DNA of 64,000 nt from Streptomyces rishiriensis (GTDB lineage Bacteria; Actinomycetota; Actinomycetes; Streptomycetales; Streptomycetaceae), in the NCBI RefSeq assembly GCF_030815485.1, contig NZ_JAUSWV010000003.1, positions 61,950 to 125,949 of the forward strand, read 5' to 3'. Under the pieces are notes generated by a model. The model was not told where the DNA came from and ran no database searches. It saw only the letters and a program-made list of their open reading frames with translations. Every line of letters begins with the position of its first letter. Within the stretch, counting starts at the first letter, position 1. Below are positions 1-8,858 of this stretch, piece by piece. Made by a program: the position numbers and the translations under genes.

Positions 1-2
1 GG

Positions 3-200
3 ACCGCCCGCGCCGAGGAGTCGGGGCGCCCCGTCGACTGGGACGACCCCGCCTCCTACCGGGAGGACCTGGCAGGCGAGGACGAGGCGCCCGGCGGGCC
101 GTGGACGGCCGGCGGTGTGCTGGCGGGCGTCGGCTGCCTGGCGGCGGCCCTTGTGTTCCTCGCGATCTGGGTGAACGGACTCGTCGCCCTCTTCGACTGA
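3..200 (+). CDS. C-terminal fragment of a small membrane protein (5' end cut by window edge)
   Basis: An open frame enters from the left edge and ends at a TGA at 198-200, giving the last 65 residues of a protein. The visible part has an acidic, hydrophilic stretch rich in Asp and Glu, followed by one hydrophobic helix of about 22 residues (Gly/Ala/Leu/Val-rich) and a short tail ending in VALFD. It is therefore probably a membrane-anchored protein with a cytoplasmic acidic region. I do not recognise the family. It points towards SARP1, which is convergent with it, and may mark the flank of the cluster. Confidence 0.55.
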   Translation, partial: TARAEESGRPVDWDDPASYREDLAGEDEAPGGPWTAGGVLAGVGCLAAALVFLAIWVNGLVALFD

Positions 201-293
201 CCCCGGTCGCCGGGGCCGTGGGGCGCCGCCGCAGGTTCGTCCCGGCGTCCGCTCGGCCCGGCACAGCGGTGAACACCCGCTCCCACGTGACGG

Positions 294-1553
294 CTACAGC
301 TCCGCCGGCAGGGGTGAGCGCCGGACGTCGCCGCGGGGCAGCAGCCCGTGAGGGGCCGGCTGGCGGCGGGCGCTCCAGTGCGGTGCGCGCTGATCCGGCA
401 GCGTTGCGGGGCGCCGGGCCGGCTTGGTGTCCGGCCGGGGATGGGGTCGCCAGTCCAGGGACGGGGCGTGGTTGAGTATCTGCTCCTCGAGCAGTTGCAG
501 CGCCGGCCGCGGATCGATCCCCAGCTCCTCCGCCAGCCACCGCTGGTTGGTACGCAGCACCGCCAGCGCGTCGACCTGCCGGCCCGCCCGGTACAGGGCC
601 AGGCTCAGCAGTTCGCAGCCGTATTCACGCAAGGGGTGGTCCTGGACGAAGGCCTCCAGTTCGGCCGCCGCGATCTCGTGGGCGCCGGCCGCGAGCAGGG
701 CCGCGCAGCGTCCCTCGACCACCGACAGCCGCAGCTCCTCCAGCCGTGCCACGTCCGGCCGCACGTAGTCGGTGTCCGCCACCTCGGCGTAGGCCGGCCC
801 GCGCCACAGCGCCAGCGCTCCCTCGAACTCGTTCACCGCGCTGTGCGGGTCGCCCCGGTCCAGGGCCTGCCAGCCGGCGACGGCCCGTTCGCTGAACCGG
901 TGTACGTCGACCTCGACGGCCCGGCTGTCGAGGAGGTAGCCGCGTCCGTAGGTGCGCAGCACCGTCGGCTGTGTACGGGGCGCGCGGCCGGGCTCCAGCA
1001 CCCGGCGCAGATTGGCGACATAGGCGTGGAGTGACGAGACGGCGGCGGGCGGCGGGTGCCCGGTCCACAGCTCCTCGACGATCACGTCGAAGGCCGTCGG
1101 CCGGCCCACCTTGCTGACCAGCAGGGCCAGCAGGGCGCGTTGCTTGGGCGCGCCGAGGTCGACGAGGCGGCCGCCGACGGCGGCCTCGATCGGGCCCAGG
1201 GCGCGGAAGGCGACCGTGGGGCGTGGCGCGGGGCTGTGCGGCGACCGCTGCGTGGCCCACTGGGCGTCCTCCGCTCGCCCGTGCGCCGCGGCCGCATTGT
1301 TCCCCGCGTTCGCGGGGCCCTTTAAGACGCCGTTCGGAACACCGTTGGTGACGCCGTTCGTGACGCCGGTTCCGGCGGCGGCCCTCTCGGCCGCCGTGAC
1401 GTCGGAATCGAGTTCGAACTGCCTGGCCACGCATATCCGCAGTGCCTTGTTGGTGCGGCGAAGTTCTCGGACCTCGCGTTCCAACTCCGCGATGCGCCAC
1501 GCATCCGGAGTGCCGGGGCTCGCGATACCGGCATCTACCTTCTCGTCAGCCAT
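294..1553 (-). CDS. SARP-family transcriptional activator with N-terminal coiled-coil extension (SARP1)
   Basis: Streptomyces antibiotic regulatory protein of about 419 residues. An OmpR-like winged helix (about 115-210) contains VDLGAPKQRALLALL and LHAYVANLRRVLEPG. A bacterial transcriptional activation domain follows (about 215-365). Such proteins bind 11-bp-spaced heptamers and recruit RNA polymerase. The start at 1553 (MADEKVDAG) is chosen because GGAGAG lies 7 nt upstream; an in-frame ATG at 1574 has no good ribosome site. Residues 18-50 form a leucine-rich coiled coil resembling the zipper of IS3-type OrfA transposases, followed by a TNGV repeat. The C-terminus is Arg/Pro-rich. Leu77 is encoded by TTA (1323-1325), so translation probably needs the bldA tRNA. 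A SARP-box-like repeat lies about 120 bp upstream. Confidence 0.9.
   Translation of the reverse strand: MADEKVDAGIASPGTPDAWRIAELEREVRELRRTNKALRICVARQFELDSDVTAAERAAAGTGVTNGVTNGVPNGVLKGPANAGNNAAAAHGRAEDAQWATQRSPHSPAPRPTVAFRALGPIEAAVGGRLVDLGAPKQRALLALLVSKVGRPTAFDVIVEELWTGHPPPAAVSSLHAYVANLRRVLEPGRAPRTQPTVLRTYGRGYLLDSRAVEVDVHRFSERAVAGWQALDRGDPHSAVNEFEGALALWRGPAYAEVADTDYVRPDVARLEELRLSVVEGRCAALLAAGAHEIAAAELEAFVQDHPLREYGCELLSLALYRAGRQVDALAVLRTNQRWLAEELGIDPRPALQLLEEQILNHAPSLDWRPHPRPDTKPARRPATLPDQRAPHWSARRQPAPHGLLPRGDVRRSPLPAEL
1323..1325 (-). promoter_or_regulatory. In-frame TTA (bldA) codon in SARP1
   Basis: The plus-strand TAA at this position reads TTA in the SARP1 frame (Gly-Val-Leu-Lys-Gly context). 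TTA is rare in Streptomyces and makes translation depend on the developmentally controlled bldA tRNA, a common checkpoint in pathway activators. Confidence 0.8.
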
Positions 1554-2189
1554 CCGTGAACTCTCCATTTCCACGGGCGCATTTCACCTGTCGTGGATTC
1601 TGGGCAGGCAATTCCTCGGCCATTGTGCGCGACTTCGGGCGTCGAGGGCCGGCGCGCCTAGCCGGCGCCAATCGAACCTCAAGCCAACTTCAAGGCATAT
1701 GGCGGATGATGGAGGGCGGAAGCAGCGGGGGCGGCCGGGCTGACGCCTCCTCGAACCGCGATATCCGCACGTGCGGTGCGTGCTGCGGGCCTGACCGGCA
1801 GGGGTCGCCGTCGCGGCGGCGATGGTCGTCCGGCCGGCCTGGCGGACGAGCCCGGGGGTCAGGTTGCGCGAGGCGGCCATGGCACGGGACGCGGTACCGC
1901 TGCGTGCGCACCAGGCGTCCTCGCGCAAGGCTGCGTCGCACGCCTGGTGCAGGGCTGCGAGCGGCCGCTGTCCTGCCCGGGTTCGGCGAAAAGCGGGGTG
2001 CGGGCCGGGCCCCGGGGGCAGACAGGACGGGCCGGCGTCCCACCCGGGCCGAGGTCCGCGAGCGCCCTCCCGCGATGCCGGCCCGCGCGCGGAATGAACA
2101 GTGCCGTCGTGCGGTGCGCCGGCCGCACCCCGAGTGCAGCCGTTGAACTGCCCGCCGTGCTCCCGGCGTGATCAACTCCGTGTGGCCAC
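1554..2189. promoter_or_regulatory. Intergenic region upstream of SARP1 with a SARP-box-like repeat
   Basis: About 0.6 kb without a convincing gene. TCAAGCC (from 1679) and TCAAGGC (from 1690) repeat at an 11-bp period, preceded by TCGAACC (from 1672). This fits a SARP binding site, possibly for auto-activation or cross-activation of SARP1. Nothing else recognisable was seen. Confidence 0.45.
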
Positions 2190-2554
2190 GTGTCCGGGAC
2201 CGAGCGCCTGGCCCTGCGCCGCTTCACTGCCGACCACGCGGACCTGCTGATCGAGCCGGACAGCGACGCCGCGGTGATGCGCCATCCGAGCGGGGGTCCG
2301 ACCGCCCCGGAGACGGCCCGCGAGCGCCGGCTGCCGAGCAGCATCGCCGGCTACGAGAGGCGGCGCGGCGATCCCGGCCTGTTCGCCGCGCACGAGAAGG
2401 ACGGCGGCGCGTTCATCGGCCGGTTCTGCCTGCGTCCCGAGCCGCAGGGCCCGCTGGACGAGGCCGAACTCGGCTACCGGCCGCGGCAGGCGGCCTGGGG
2501 CAGGGGGTATGCCGGCGGTACGAGATCACCTGGGACCAGTGGCAGCAGCGGTAG
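2190..2554 (+). pseudogene. Truncated GNAT (RimJ/RimL-type) acetyltransferase remnant
   Basis: A GTG-started frame encodes the N-terminal half of a GNAT acetyltransferase (TERLALRRFTADHADLL, then GYERRRGDPGLFAAHEKD and ELGYRPRQAAWGRGYA). Just after the acetyl-CoA loop region the homology stops. A typical family C-terminus (YEITWDQWQQR and stop) appears in another frame at about 2518-2554. About 60-70 central residues are missing and the two parts are out of frame, so this is an internally deleted pseudogene. The real start may lie slightly upstream in a shifted frame. Confidence 0.65.
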
Positions 2555-2769
2555 CCACCGGCCGGGGTCGCCGTCGGGCCGGGGTCGCCGTCGGGCCGGG
2601 GTCGCGCGCAGCGTGTCGACGGCGCCCGGCTCGCAGGCGGACAGCGCGGTCGTGGACCGCGACGGTCCCGCCAGGGGCTGGCGGGACCGGGCGAGCGCGG
2701 CTGGCGGGGCCCCTCTGGAGGGTGAGGGGATGTCACCGCCGCGGCGGTGTGCTGATCCCCGCTACCGCC
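2555..2769. repeat. Short intergenic region with GC-rich direct repeats
   Basis: Non-coding spacer between the convergent GNAT remnant and the ligase gene. It contains near-identical copies of CCGGGGTCGCCGTCGGGC at about 2562-2605. No clear terminator with a perfect stem was found. Confidence 0.4.
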
Positions 2770-4356
2770 TTACGCCTGCTGCTGGAGCTGCTCCTCGAAT
2801 CGCCGGGCCAGCGCCAGGCGCTGCACCTTCAGCGTGGCGGTCCTGGGCAGCTCGGCCTGCGGGATCTGCACGGGGTCGGCGAGCTGGGGGAACGCGGTGA
2901 CGGCCGCCCGCCAGCGGTCGAGGTCCAGGGGCTTGTCGTCGACGGTGCAGATCACCGGCACCGGTTCGGAGTTGGGGCCCTGCACCACGACCAGTTCGGT
3001 CAGCTCGTGCAGCCGGCTCAGCACGACGTCCTCGATCTCCAGGGAGCTCCTCACGCCGGGGATCATGTCGATCTCCCGGTCGAGCATGTGCAGGCAGCCG
3101 AACCTGGTGCGGTAGCCGACGTCGCCGGTGCCCCACCACTGGCCCTTGCGGTTGCTGTCGTAGCGCTCCTGCTCGCCGAAGTAGGTCTTCGCGATGCCGT
3201 CCCAGGCGACCTCGATGGCACCGGGGTTCGTCTCGGAGGGCGGGTTGCCGTCCCGGCTGACCACGCGGATCTTCGCGGCGCCCTTCGGCATGGCCCAGCC
3301 GACGCAGCGGCCGTTGGCCTTGTGGGCGGAGTGGCGGAAGTAGGCGCGGCCGACGGCCGGGCCGACCTCGCTCTGCCCGTAGATCTGGAAGAACAGCGCG
3401 CCGCGCCGGTCGGAGGCGTGCAGGAGCTTGCTCATCGTGCCGGGGTGGATGGCGTCGAAGGTGCTGCTGAAGACCTTCACCGACCCGAACGGCGCCCGCG
3501 GGTCATCGGCGAGCTCCTCCCACTCCATCAGCGAGTTGGGCAGCGCCTCGACGAAGGCCGGCCGGTGCTTGACGAACTGCTCGGCGACCTCGGCGGGGCC
3601 CGTCTCCCGCATGAGCAGGACCGGGTACTCCTTGAGCAGCGCCAGGGACATCGCCGCGACCATCCGCGAGTGCACGAAGGGCACGTTGATCGCGACGGTC
3701 TCCTTCTTCCGCATCAGCGACAGCAGCCGCCACTGCGGTACGAGGCGGATGCCCTGGGTGCGGGGCGTGTGCACGACGAGCTTGGGAATGCCGGTGGTGC
3801 CGGAGGTGTGGGTGATGACGGCGGCCTCGTCGATGGGCCGCACGACCGGCTTGACGCGCGGCGAGCCGGCGAGTCCGGCGAGCGGGATGGCGCCGGGCCG
3901 CTCGCCGGCCGAGGTGATGACCCGCCGGGTGAGGTCCGCCAGCGGCACGTCGGCCAGGACGTCGAGCTTGGCGCCGTCGGTGAGCAGGGTCGGCTGGTCG
4001 ACCCGCTCCAGCAGGACGCCCACGGTCGTGGCGTCCAGGGCCGGTGAGAGGTTCACGACGACCCCGCCGATGCGGGAGATCGCCGCGGCGAGCATCCAGT
4101 GGTCGGCGTTGGCCGTCTTGTAGATGACGACCCGCTCGTCGGGGCGGACACCGGCCGCCCACAGGCGGGCCGCGAGGTCGTCGACGTGGTCGGCGTACTG
4201 GGCCACCGTCAGGCGACGTCCCGCCTCGGGCAGGACGCCCAGGTCGTGGTCGAGGCTGATCGGGGTCGAGGGGTTGACGGCGGCCGCCATCTCCGGCAGC
4301 AGGCCGATGTGAAGACCGCGCTTCTGAATCGATCGGTAGGCAACGGAGCCCTTCAT
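2770..4356 (-). CDS. AMP-dependent acyl-CoA ligase homologue; candidate ATP-dependent diazotase
   Basis: ANL-superfamily adenylating enzyme of 528 residues. The P-loop-like motif HTSGTTGIPKL is at 183-193, the YGQSEVGP motif is in the middle, and GDVGYRT with LDREIDMIPG leads into the C-terminal domain. The catalytic Lys is in PRTATLKVQR near residue 510. The start at 4356 has AAGGAG 9 nt upstream. Family members normally activate carboxylates. The homologue CreM of the cremeomycin pathway instead uses ATP and nitrite to diazotise an aromatic amine. The aminotransferase next door and the nitrous-acid gene pair in the same cluster make diazotase activity an attractive inference, but an ordinary CoA ligase is not excluded. 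It is the last gene of the naphthoquinone set, separated by a 0.65-kb gap. Confidence 0.8.
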   Translation of the reverse strand: MKGSVAYRSIQKRGLHIGLLPEMAAAVNPSTPISLDHDLGVLPEAGRRLTVAQYADHVDDLAARLWAAGVRPDERVVIYKTANADHWMLAAAISRIGGVVVNLSPALDATTVGVLLERVDQPTLLTDGAKLDVLADVPLADLTRRVITSAGERPGAIPLAGLAGSPRVKPVVRPIDEAAVITHTSGTTGIPKLVVHTPRTQGIRLVPQWRLLSLMRKKETVAINVPFVHSRMVAAMSLALLKEYPVLLMRETGPAEVAEQFVKHRPAFVEALPNSLMEWEELADDPRAPFGSVKVFSSTFDAIHPGTMSKLLHASDRRGALFFQIYGQSEVGPAVGRAYFRHSAHKANGRCVGWAMPKGAAKIRVVSRDGNPPSETNPGAIEVAWDGIAKTYFGEQERYDSNRKGQWWGTGDVGYRTRFGCLHMLDREIDMIPGVRSSLEIEDVVLSRLHELTELVVVQGPNSEPVPVICTVDDKPLDLDRWRAAVTAFPQLADPVQIPQAELPRTATLKVQRLALARRFEEQLQQQA

Positions 4357-5004
4357 GTGGGCTGTCTCCTTTGCGGTGGGCGGTGGGACATTCGGGCGGT
4401 CGACGGCTCGGTGCGGGATGCGGCGTGCGCGGATGCGGGATGCGGGATGCGGGATGCGGCGGGATGCGGTTACGGGGCAGGACAGGCGGCCGGCAGGTCG
4501 CCGACGTTCCGTCAGAAACCTTGTGTCGCTTCCGGGTTCGCATCGGGGTGGGGCCCGGATGCGGCCCCCGGTGGGCGGTGACGGGGCGGTGACGGCGGGC
4601 AGGGCCGCCTTCACCCCGGTCGCCGCTCCGGTGGCGCCGGTGCGGGGCCCGGTGGTGCCTGTGCCGGTGGTGCAGGTGGCGCCGGTGCGGGGCCCGGTGG
4701 TGCCGGTGCCGGTGGGGTGCGCCTTCTCCGCCACGCCGTGGGGGGGGACGCCGGGATTCCCGCCGCCGCGCTCCCCCGTCGCCGCCTGGAGGGGCGGCCG
4801 CGGCCGGTGCGAGCACGTCGCGGGTACGCGCCCGGGGAGCGCCGTGGCCGTCTTTCGACGGGCAGGGCGCTCCCCCGGCCGGGCGGCCTCCTCGACGGCC
4901 GGGAGATCCGGTGGGCCGGTGCCGTTCCGCACGGTCCGCGCCGTCCGGCTGCCGGCGCGGATCCCGTCGGGGCCGGCCGCAGGCGGGCGCGGGACGGCGG
5001 CCCG
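4357..5004. repeat. Intergenic region with GGGATGC and GGTGCCGGTG minisatellites
   Basis: About 0.65 kb between the methyltransferase and ligase genes. GGGATGC-like units repeat at about 4415-4468. A larger imperfect repeat (CCGGTGCGGGGCCCGGTGGT type) occurs at about 4630-4715. The reading frames through it are low-complexity shadows. The ribosome site AAGGAG of the ligase gene lies at the start of the region. Confidence 0.5.
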
Positions 5005-6000
5005 CTAGCGGGCGATGACCATCGTCGCGGGCGGGGCGGCGTGGAAGGAGACGTCCTCGAAGCCTGCCTTGGTGAGCCAGTCGTGGTAGTCGGAGCGGCG
5101 CCAGGTGCCGCCCTCCTGGCTCTTGAGGAGCATCTCCAGGGCGAACAGCAGCGGGAACGCCGGGGCGCTGCGGTCGTCGTCGACGATGTAGTCGGCGACC
5201 ACCAGGGCGCCGCCGGGCTTGAGGGCCTTGCGCAGCCGGGTGAAGACCTCGATGTTGCTCTCGGCGTTCTCCTGGTGGGCGATGTGGGAGTACACCGCGA
5301 TGTCGTACTCGCCGGTGCCGAAGTCGGTGGTGTGGAAGTCGCCGTTGAGGGTGGTGAAGCGGTCCCCCACACCGTGCTCGGCCACCAGGCGGCGGGCGAT
5401 GGCGTTGATCGGCTCCCAGTCGAGCTGGACGGCGCGGGCGGCCGGGTTGGCCTTCAGCCAGATCGACGAGTAGATGCCCGAGCCGCCGCCCACGTCGAGG
5501 ATGGAGATCTCGCCGGCGTCCGCGATGCCGAGCGCCTCGACTCCGGCGTCCGCGGCCGGGACCGACACCGCGGCGATGGCCGGGACGATGCCCTCCCAGT
5601 GCGGGTTGTCGGCCACCTCGGTCTCGCCGCCCGCGAGCGGACCGCCGATGCGCACGACCTCCGGCAGGTCGATCAGGCTGCCGGTGTGCTGCAGCTTCAG
5701 CTTGGCGAAGCCGGCCAGGGAGGCGGGCTTGCCCTCGACGAGGAAGGCGGCCGCCTCGGGCGTGTTGCGGTAGCGCCCGTCCTGGAGGACGACCAGTTCC
5801 ACGCTGACCAGTCCGTCGAGCAGGCCCTGCGCGCCGCGCTCGGATATCTGGGCGCGGGCGGCCACCTCGGCGGCCGTGCCCGCGCCGTTGTCGAGGTGGG
5901 TGAAGACGGCGTGGGTGGCCGCGGCGCCGATGACGCCGGTGTTCCAGTAGCCGTTGATCAGCCTCATCACACCGTCCGGTGCAGGCTGGTTGTTCGTCAT
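5005..6000 (-). CDS. SAM-dependent methyltransferase (Methyltransf_2 / O-methyltransferase family)
   Basis: A 331-residue methyltransferase. The N-terminal dimerisation/winged-helix part (about 10-110) is typical of plant-like and actinobacterial O-methyltransferases. The SAM-binding glycine loop ILDVGGGSGIYSS is in the middle, followed by acidic residues that would bind SAM ribose. Its ATG overlaps the aminotransferase stop by 4 nt (ATGA), so the two are co-translated. The likely substrate is a flaviolin- or amino-flaviolin-type naphthoquinone. O-methylation is the default guess, but C-methyltransferases exist in this family. It is the only methyltransferase in the window, although a complete SAM-regeneration operon lies 30 kb away. 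Confidence 0.85.
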   Translation of the reverse strand: MTNNQPAPDGVMRLINGYWNTGVIGAAATHAVFTHLDNGAGTAAEVAARAQISERGAQGLLDGLVSVELVVLQDGRYRNTPEAAAFLVEGKPASLAGFAKLKLQHTGSLIDLPEVVRIGGPLAGGETEVADNPHWEGIVPAIAAVSVPAADAGVEALGIADAGEISILDVGGGSGIYSSIWLKANPAARAVQLDWEPINAIARRLVAEHGVGDRFTTLNGDFHTTDFGTGEYDIAVYSHIAHQENAESNIEVFTRLRKALKPGGALVVADYIVDDDRSAPAFPLLFALEMLLKSQEGGTWRRSDYHDWLTKAGFEDVSFHAAPPATMVIAR

Positions 6001-7163
6001 GCCGCTCCCTTCAGGGCCTGGGCGGGCTTGGTGTGGGTGCGCAGCGCGCTGCGCAGGACCTCCGAGACCCGCTCGACCTGGCTCATGGTCAGCTCGGCGT
6101 GCATGGGTATGCCGAGGTTGCGCTGGAAGAGGTCCGCCGAGACCGGGCACACCTGCTTGGCGTCGAAGGCGGGCTGCACGTGGCTGGCCCAGGTGCCGTG
6201 CAGGGTGCCGATGCCCTGGGCGCGCAGTTCGGTGGCGACGGCCCCGCGGTCGACGCTCGCGTCCAGGGTCACCAGGTAGGACTGCCAGGCGTGGGTGCGG
6301 TCCGCCGGCACGTGCGGCACCGTCAGCAGTTCCTCGTCGGCGAAGAGTTCGGCGTAGCGGGCGGCGACGGCGCGCCGGCGCTGCATGAGCTCCTCGATAC
6401 GGCCGAGCTGGACCTGCAGGATCGCCGCGGCGATGTCGGACAGTTTGAAGTTGTAGCCGATCTCGGTGAATTCGGGGATCGGCAGGCCGATGACCTGGCC
6501 CATGTCGAAGATGCTGCCGATGCCGAACGACGACAGCTGGCGTGCCTTCGCGCCGATGGCCGCGTCGGTGGCGATGAGGGCGCCGCCCTCGCCGCTGGTG
6601 GCGCCCTTGCGTCCGTGGAAGGACAGACAGGCCACCTCGGCCAGTGCGCCCGCCTCGCGTCCCTGGTAGGTCGCGCCGACCGCGCAGGCGGCGTCCTCGA
6701 CGAGGAACAGCCCGTGGCGGTCGGCGATGGCCTGCAGTGGCGTGTAGTCGGCGGGCAGGCCGACGGTGTCGACGGCGATGATGCCGACGGTGCGGGGGGT
6801 GACGAGGTCCGCCACCGACTGCGGGTCCACGGTGCCGGTGTCGGCGCGCACGTCGGCGAAGACGGGCGTGCCGCCGACGTAGCGCACCGCGTGGGCGGGT
6901 GCGGGGAAGGTGTAGTCGGCGACGATGACCTCGTCGCCCGGCTGCACGCCGAACGCGAGCATCGCCAGGTGCAGGGCGGCGCCGCAGTTGCTCACCGCGA
7001 CCGCGTCACCGGCTGCGTAGCGCTGCTTGAGCTGGGCCTCGAGGGCCTTGCCCTTCGGTCCCTGGCCGGCCGGCCATCCCGAGGCGAACACCTCGGCGAC
7101 GGCGGCCAGTTCCTTGTCCCCCAGGCTTGCGAAAACGAGGGGGATCTTGTCGATGTCACTCAT
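5997..7163 (-). CDS. DegT/DnrJ/EryC1-type PLP aminotransferase, probable naphthoquinone aminotransferase
   Basis: A 388-residue fold-type I aminotransferase. The PLP lysine is expected at K186 in SFHGRKGATSGEGG (181-194), and the ring-nitrogen Asp is in LVEDAAC (D157). Most relatives act on keto-sugars. In the furaquinocin pathway, however, a homologue aminates the hydroxynaphthoquinone to 8-amino-flaviolin. The gene sits between the cupin oxygenase (6 bp away) and the methyltransferase (4-bp overlap), with no sugar genes nearby, which strongly favours the naphthoquinone role. The usual VHLYG-like segment reads VDTVGLPAD here, consistent with a non-sugar substrate. Loss of the nitrogen later in the route would explain the nitrous-acid genes. 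Confidence 0.85.
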   Translation of the reverse strand: MSDIDKIPLVFASLGDKELAAVAEVFASGWPAGQGPKGKALEAQLKQRYAAGDAVAVSNCGAALHLAMLAFGVQPGDEVIVADYTFPAPAHAVRYVGGTPVFADVRADTGTVDPQSVADLVTPRTVGIIAVDTVGLPADYTPLQAIADRHGLFLVEDAACAVGATYQGREAGALAEVACLSFHGRKGATSGEGGALIATDAAIGAKARQLSSFGIGSIFDMGQVIGLPIPEFTEIGYNFKLSDIAAAILQVQLGRIEELMQRRRAVAARYAELFADEELLTVPHVPADRTHAWQSYLVTLDASVDRGAVATELRAQGIGTLHGTWASHVQPAFDAKQVCPVSADLFQRNLGIPMHAELTMSQVERVSEVLRSALRTHTKPAQALKGAA

Positions 7164-7169
7164 CTCTGT

Positions 7170-7724
7170 TTACGCTCCGCGCTGTTCGGAGGACTGGGGA
7201 TCGAGAAGGACAGGCGGTTCGTAGCGCTGCGGCGTGATCTGGCTGACGTCGTAGCGCTTGCGCATCTCGTCGATGGCGTCGGGGTTGATCCCGCCGGCCG
7301 CCCAGATCTCCGCGATCTCCTCGAAGTACCGCTCGTGAACGGGCGAGGGATAGCACTGGAAGAGCATCCGCGCCGGTTTGTCGGAGGCGTTCCTGAAGGC
7401 ATGCGGAGTTCCGGGCGGCACGAACATGGAGGCACCCTCGGTGGCGCGGACGGCCTTGTCCCCGCCGGGCGACTCCCACTCGTGCCAGTCCTGTGCGGTG
7501 CGCCGGGCCGGCTCGAAAGCCAGGAGCTGCAGCTCCCCCTCCAGGACGTAGAAGAACTCCTGGGCATCGCTGTGGACGTGCGCCCCGACATCGAATCCGG
7601 GCGGTACGACCACCTCGAAGATGGATATGGAGGAGCCGTGCTCCTGTGTGGCCTTGAAGGTCACTTCCTGCGCCTTGGTGATCAGCTTTCGCCCCTGACC
7701 GGGCGGGAGGATGAGGCCAGTCAT
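7170..7724 (-). CDS. Cupin-fold quinone-forming monooxygenase (MomA-like)
   Basis: A single-domain cupin of 184 residues. The metal-binding motif 1 is AHVHSDAQEFFYVLEG (His49, His51, Glu56). Motif 2 is VPPGTPHAFRN (His108, Asn112). Small cupins next to THN synthases (MomA type) oxidise THN to the quinone flaviolin. Position in the operon supports the same step here: 66 bp downstream of the type III PKS gene and 6 bp upstream of the aminotransferase gene. The C-terminal 60 residues are a helical extension outside the cupin core. Confidence 0.85.
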   Translation of the reverse strand: MTGLILPPGQGRKLITKAQEVTFKATQEHGSSISIFEVVVPPGFDVGAHVHSDAQEFFYVLEGELQLLAFEPARRTAQDWHEWESPGGDKAVRATEGASMFVPPGTPHAFRNASDKPARMLFQCYPSPVHERYFEEIAEIWAAGGINPDAIDEMRKRYDVSQITPQRYEPPVLLDPQSSEQRGA

Positions 7725-7790
7725 GTGGTCAGCTTCCTTTGTCCGCGCAGAGTTTCACTCGAGTGAGGGTGGCGGTGGGGTGCGTCGGAC

Positions 7791-8858
7791 TCAGTCCAGC
7801 TCTCGGGGACCGTCGACGCTCCAGCGGCCCAGCGCCATCTCGGCGGTGATGCCGGGGCCGAAGCCCGCGATCAGACCGGTGGCGTCCTGGAGAGGGGTGT
7901 CCTCCTCGAACAGGCGGCGGGCCGCGTCGAAGACGACGGCGCTGGCGATGTTGCCGTACTCGGTCAGCGTCGACCAGCTGTGGCGGAACACCGCGCGGTC
8001 GACCTCGAGGAACTTGGCGAGGTCGTCCAGGATGCGCGGACCGCCGGCGTGGACGATGTAGAAGTCGAGACTGCCGGCGTCCCAGCTGTGGTCCTTGGCG
8101 AACTCGCGCAGCACCGGGGCGAGCGGCTCCATCGTGCCGGGCACGCGGCGGTCCAGCTGGAAGTGGAAGCCGGTGTCCTTGACGGCGTAGGAGATCCAGT
8201 CCTCGGTGTTGGGGATGAGGTAGGAGGCGTTGCGCTCCAGCTCGATGCCGACACCGCCGTTGCCGCGCACCACGGCGGCCGCGACCGCGTCGCCGAACAG
8301 GCCGTCCGACAGCAGCGAGCCGATGTCGTCGGCGTCGGGCTGGTAGCACAGCGAGCACAGCTCGCAGGAGACGATCAGGACGTTGGTGCCGGGGTGGGCC
8401 AGGCAGAAGTCGTGGGCCCGGTTGACCGCCGCGCCGCCCGCCGCGCAGCCGAGCTGGGCGATGGGTATCTGGCGGGTGTCGGAGCGGAAGCCGAGCGTGT
8501 TGATCAGCCACGCGGTCAGCGACGGCATGCTGAAGCCGGTGCACGACACGTAGATGATCGCGTCGATGTCACGGGCCGCCAGGCCGGCGTTCTGCAGGGC
8601 CTCTTCGATGACCGGCGGGGTCAGCTTCCTGGACTCCGCCTCGTAGATGCGGTTGCGTTCCGTCAGGCCCGGGTGCTTGAGAGTCTGCTCGATGGGCTGG
8701 ACGATATGCCGCTTCAGCACTCCGGTGTTGCGGATCAGCCGGAGCGCCAGGGGAAGCTGCGGCTTTCCTGCATGGGCTTTCGCTGCGAACTCGAGAGTCT
8801 CTTCGATCGTGATGACGTGTTCCGGCGCGCTCACCGCGGGCTTGCACAACCTGGGCAT
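7791..8858 (-). CDS. Type III polyketide synthase, 1,3,6,8-tetrahydroxynaphthalene synthase (RppA type)
   Basis: A 355-residue chalcone-synthase-like enzyme. The catalytic triad is Cys138 (LGCAAGG), His270 (VHAGGPR) and Asn303 (YGNIAS). Cys106 and Tyr224 (WISYAVKDTGFHF), characteristic of bacterial THN synthases, are also present. It condenses five malonyl-CoA into THN, the aromatic precursor of flaviolin-derived naphthoquinones. It heads the cupin-aminotransferase-methyltransferase operon. Length and active-site spacing match characterised THN synthases exactly. Confidence 0.95.
   Translation of the reverse strand: MPRLCKPAVSAPEHVITIEETLEFAAKAHAGKPQLPLALRLIRNTGVLKRHIVQPIEQTLKHPGLTERNRIYEAESRKLTPPVIEEALQNAGLAARDIDAIIYVSCTGFSMPSLTAWLINTLGFRSDTRQIPIAQLGCAAGGAAVNRAHDFCLAHPGTNVLIVSCELCSLCYQPDADDIGSLLSDGLFGDAVAAAVVRGNGGVGIELERNASYLIPNTEDWISYAVKDTGFHFQLDRRVPGTMEPLAPVLREFAKDHSWDAGSLDFYIVHAGGPRILDDLAKFLEVDRAVFRHSWSTLTEYGNIASAVVFDAARRLFEEDTPLQDATGLIAGFGPGITAEMALGRWSVDGPRELD

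Noticed and set aside
5997..7163. Aminotransferase considered as a deoxysugar enzyme
   Set aside because: No NDP-sugar synthase, dehydratase or glycosyltransferase lies in the window, and it is embedded between the cupin and methyltransferase genes of the naphthoquinone operon.
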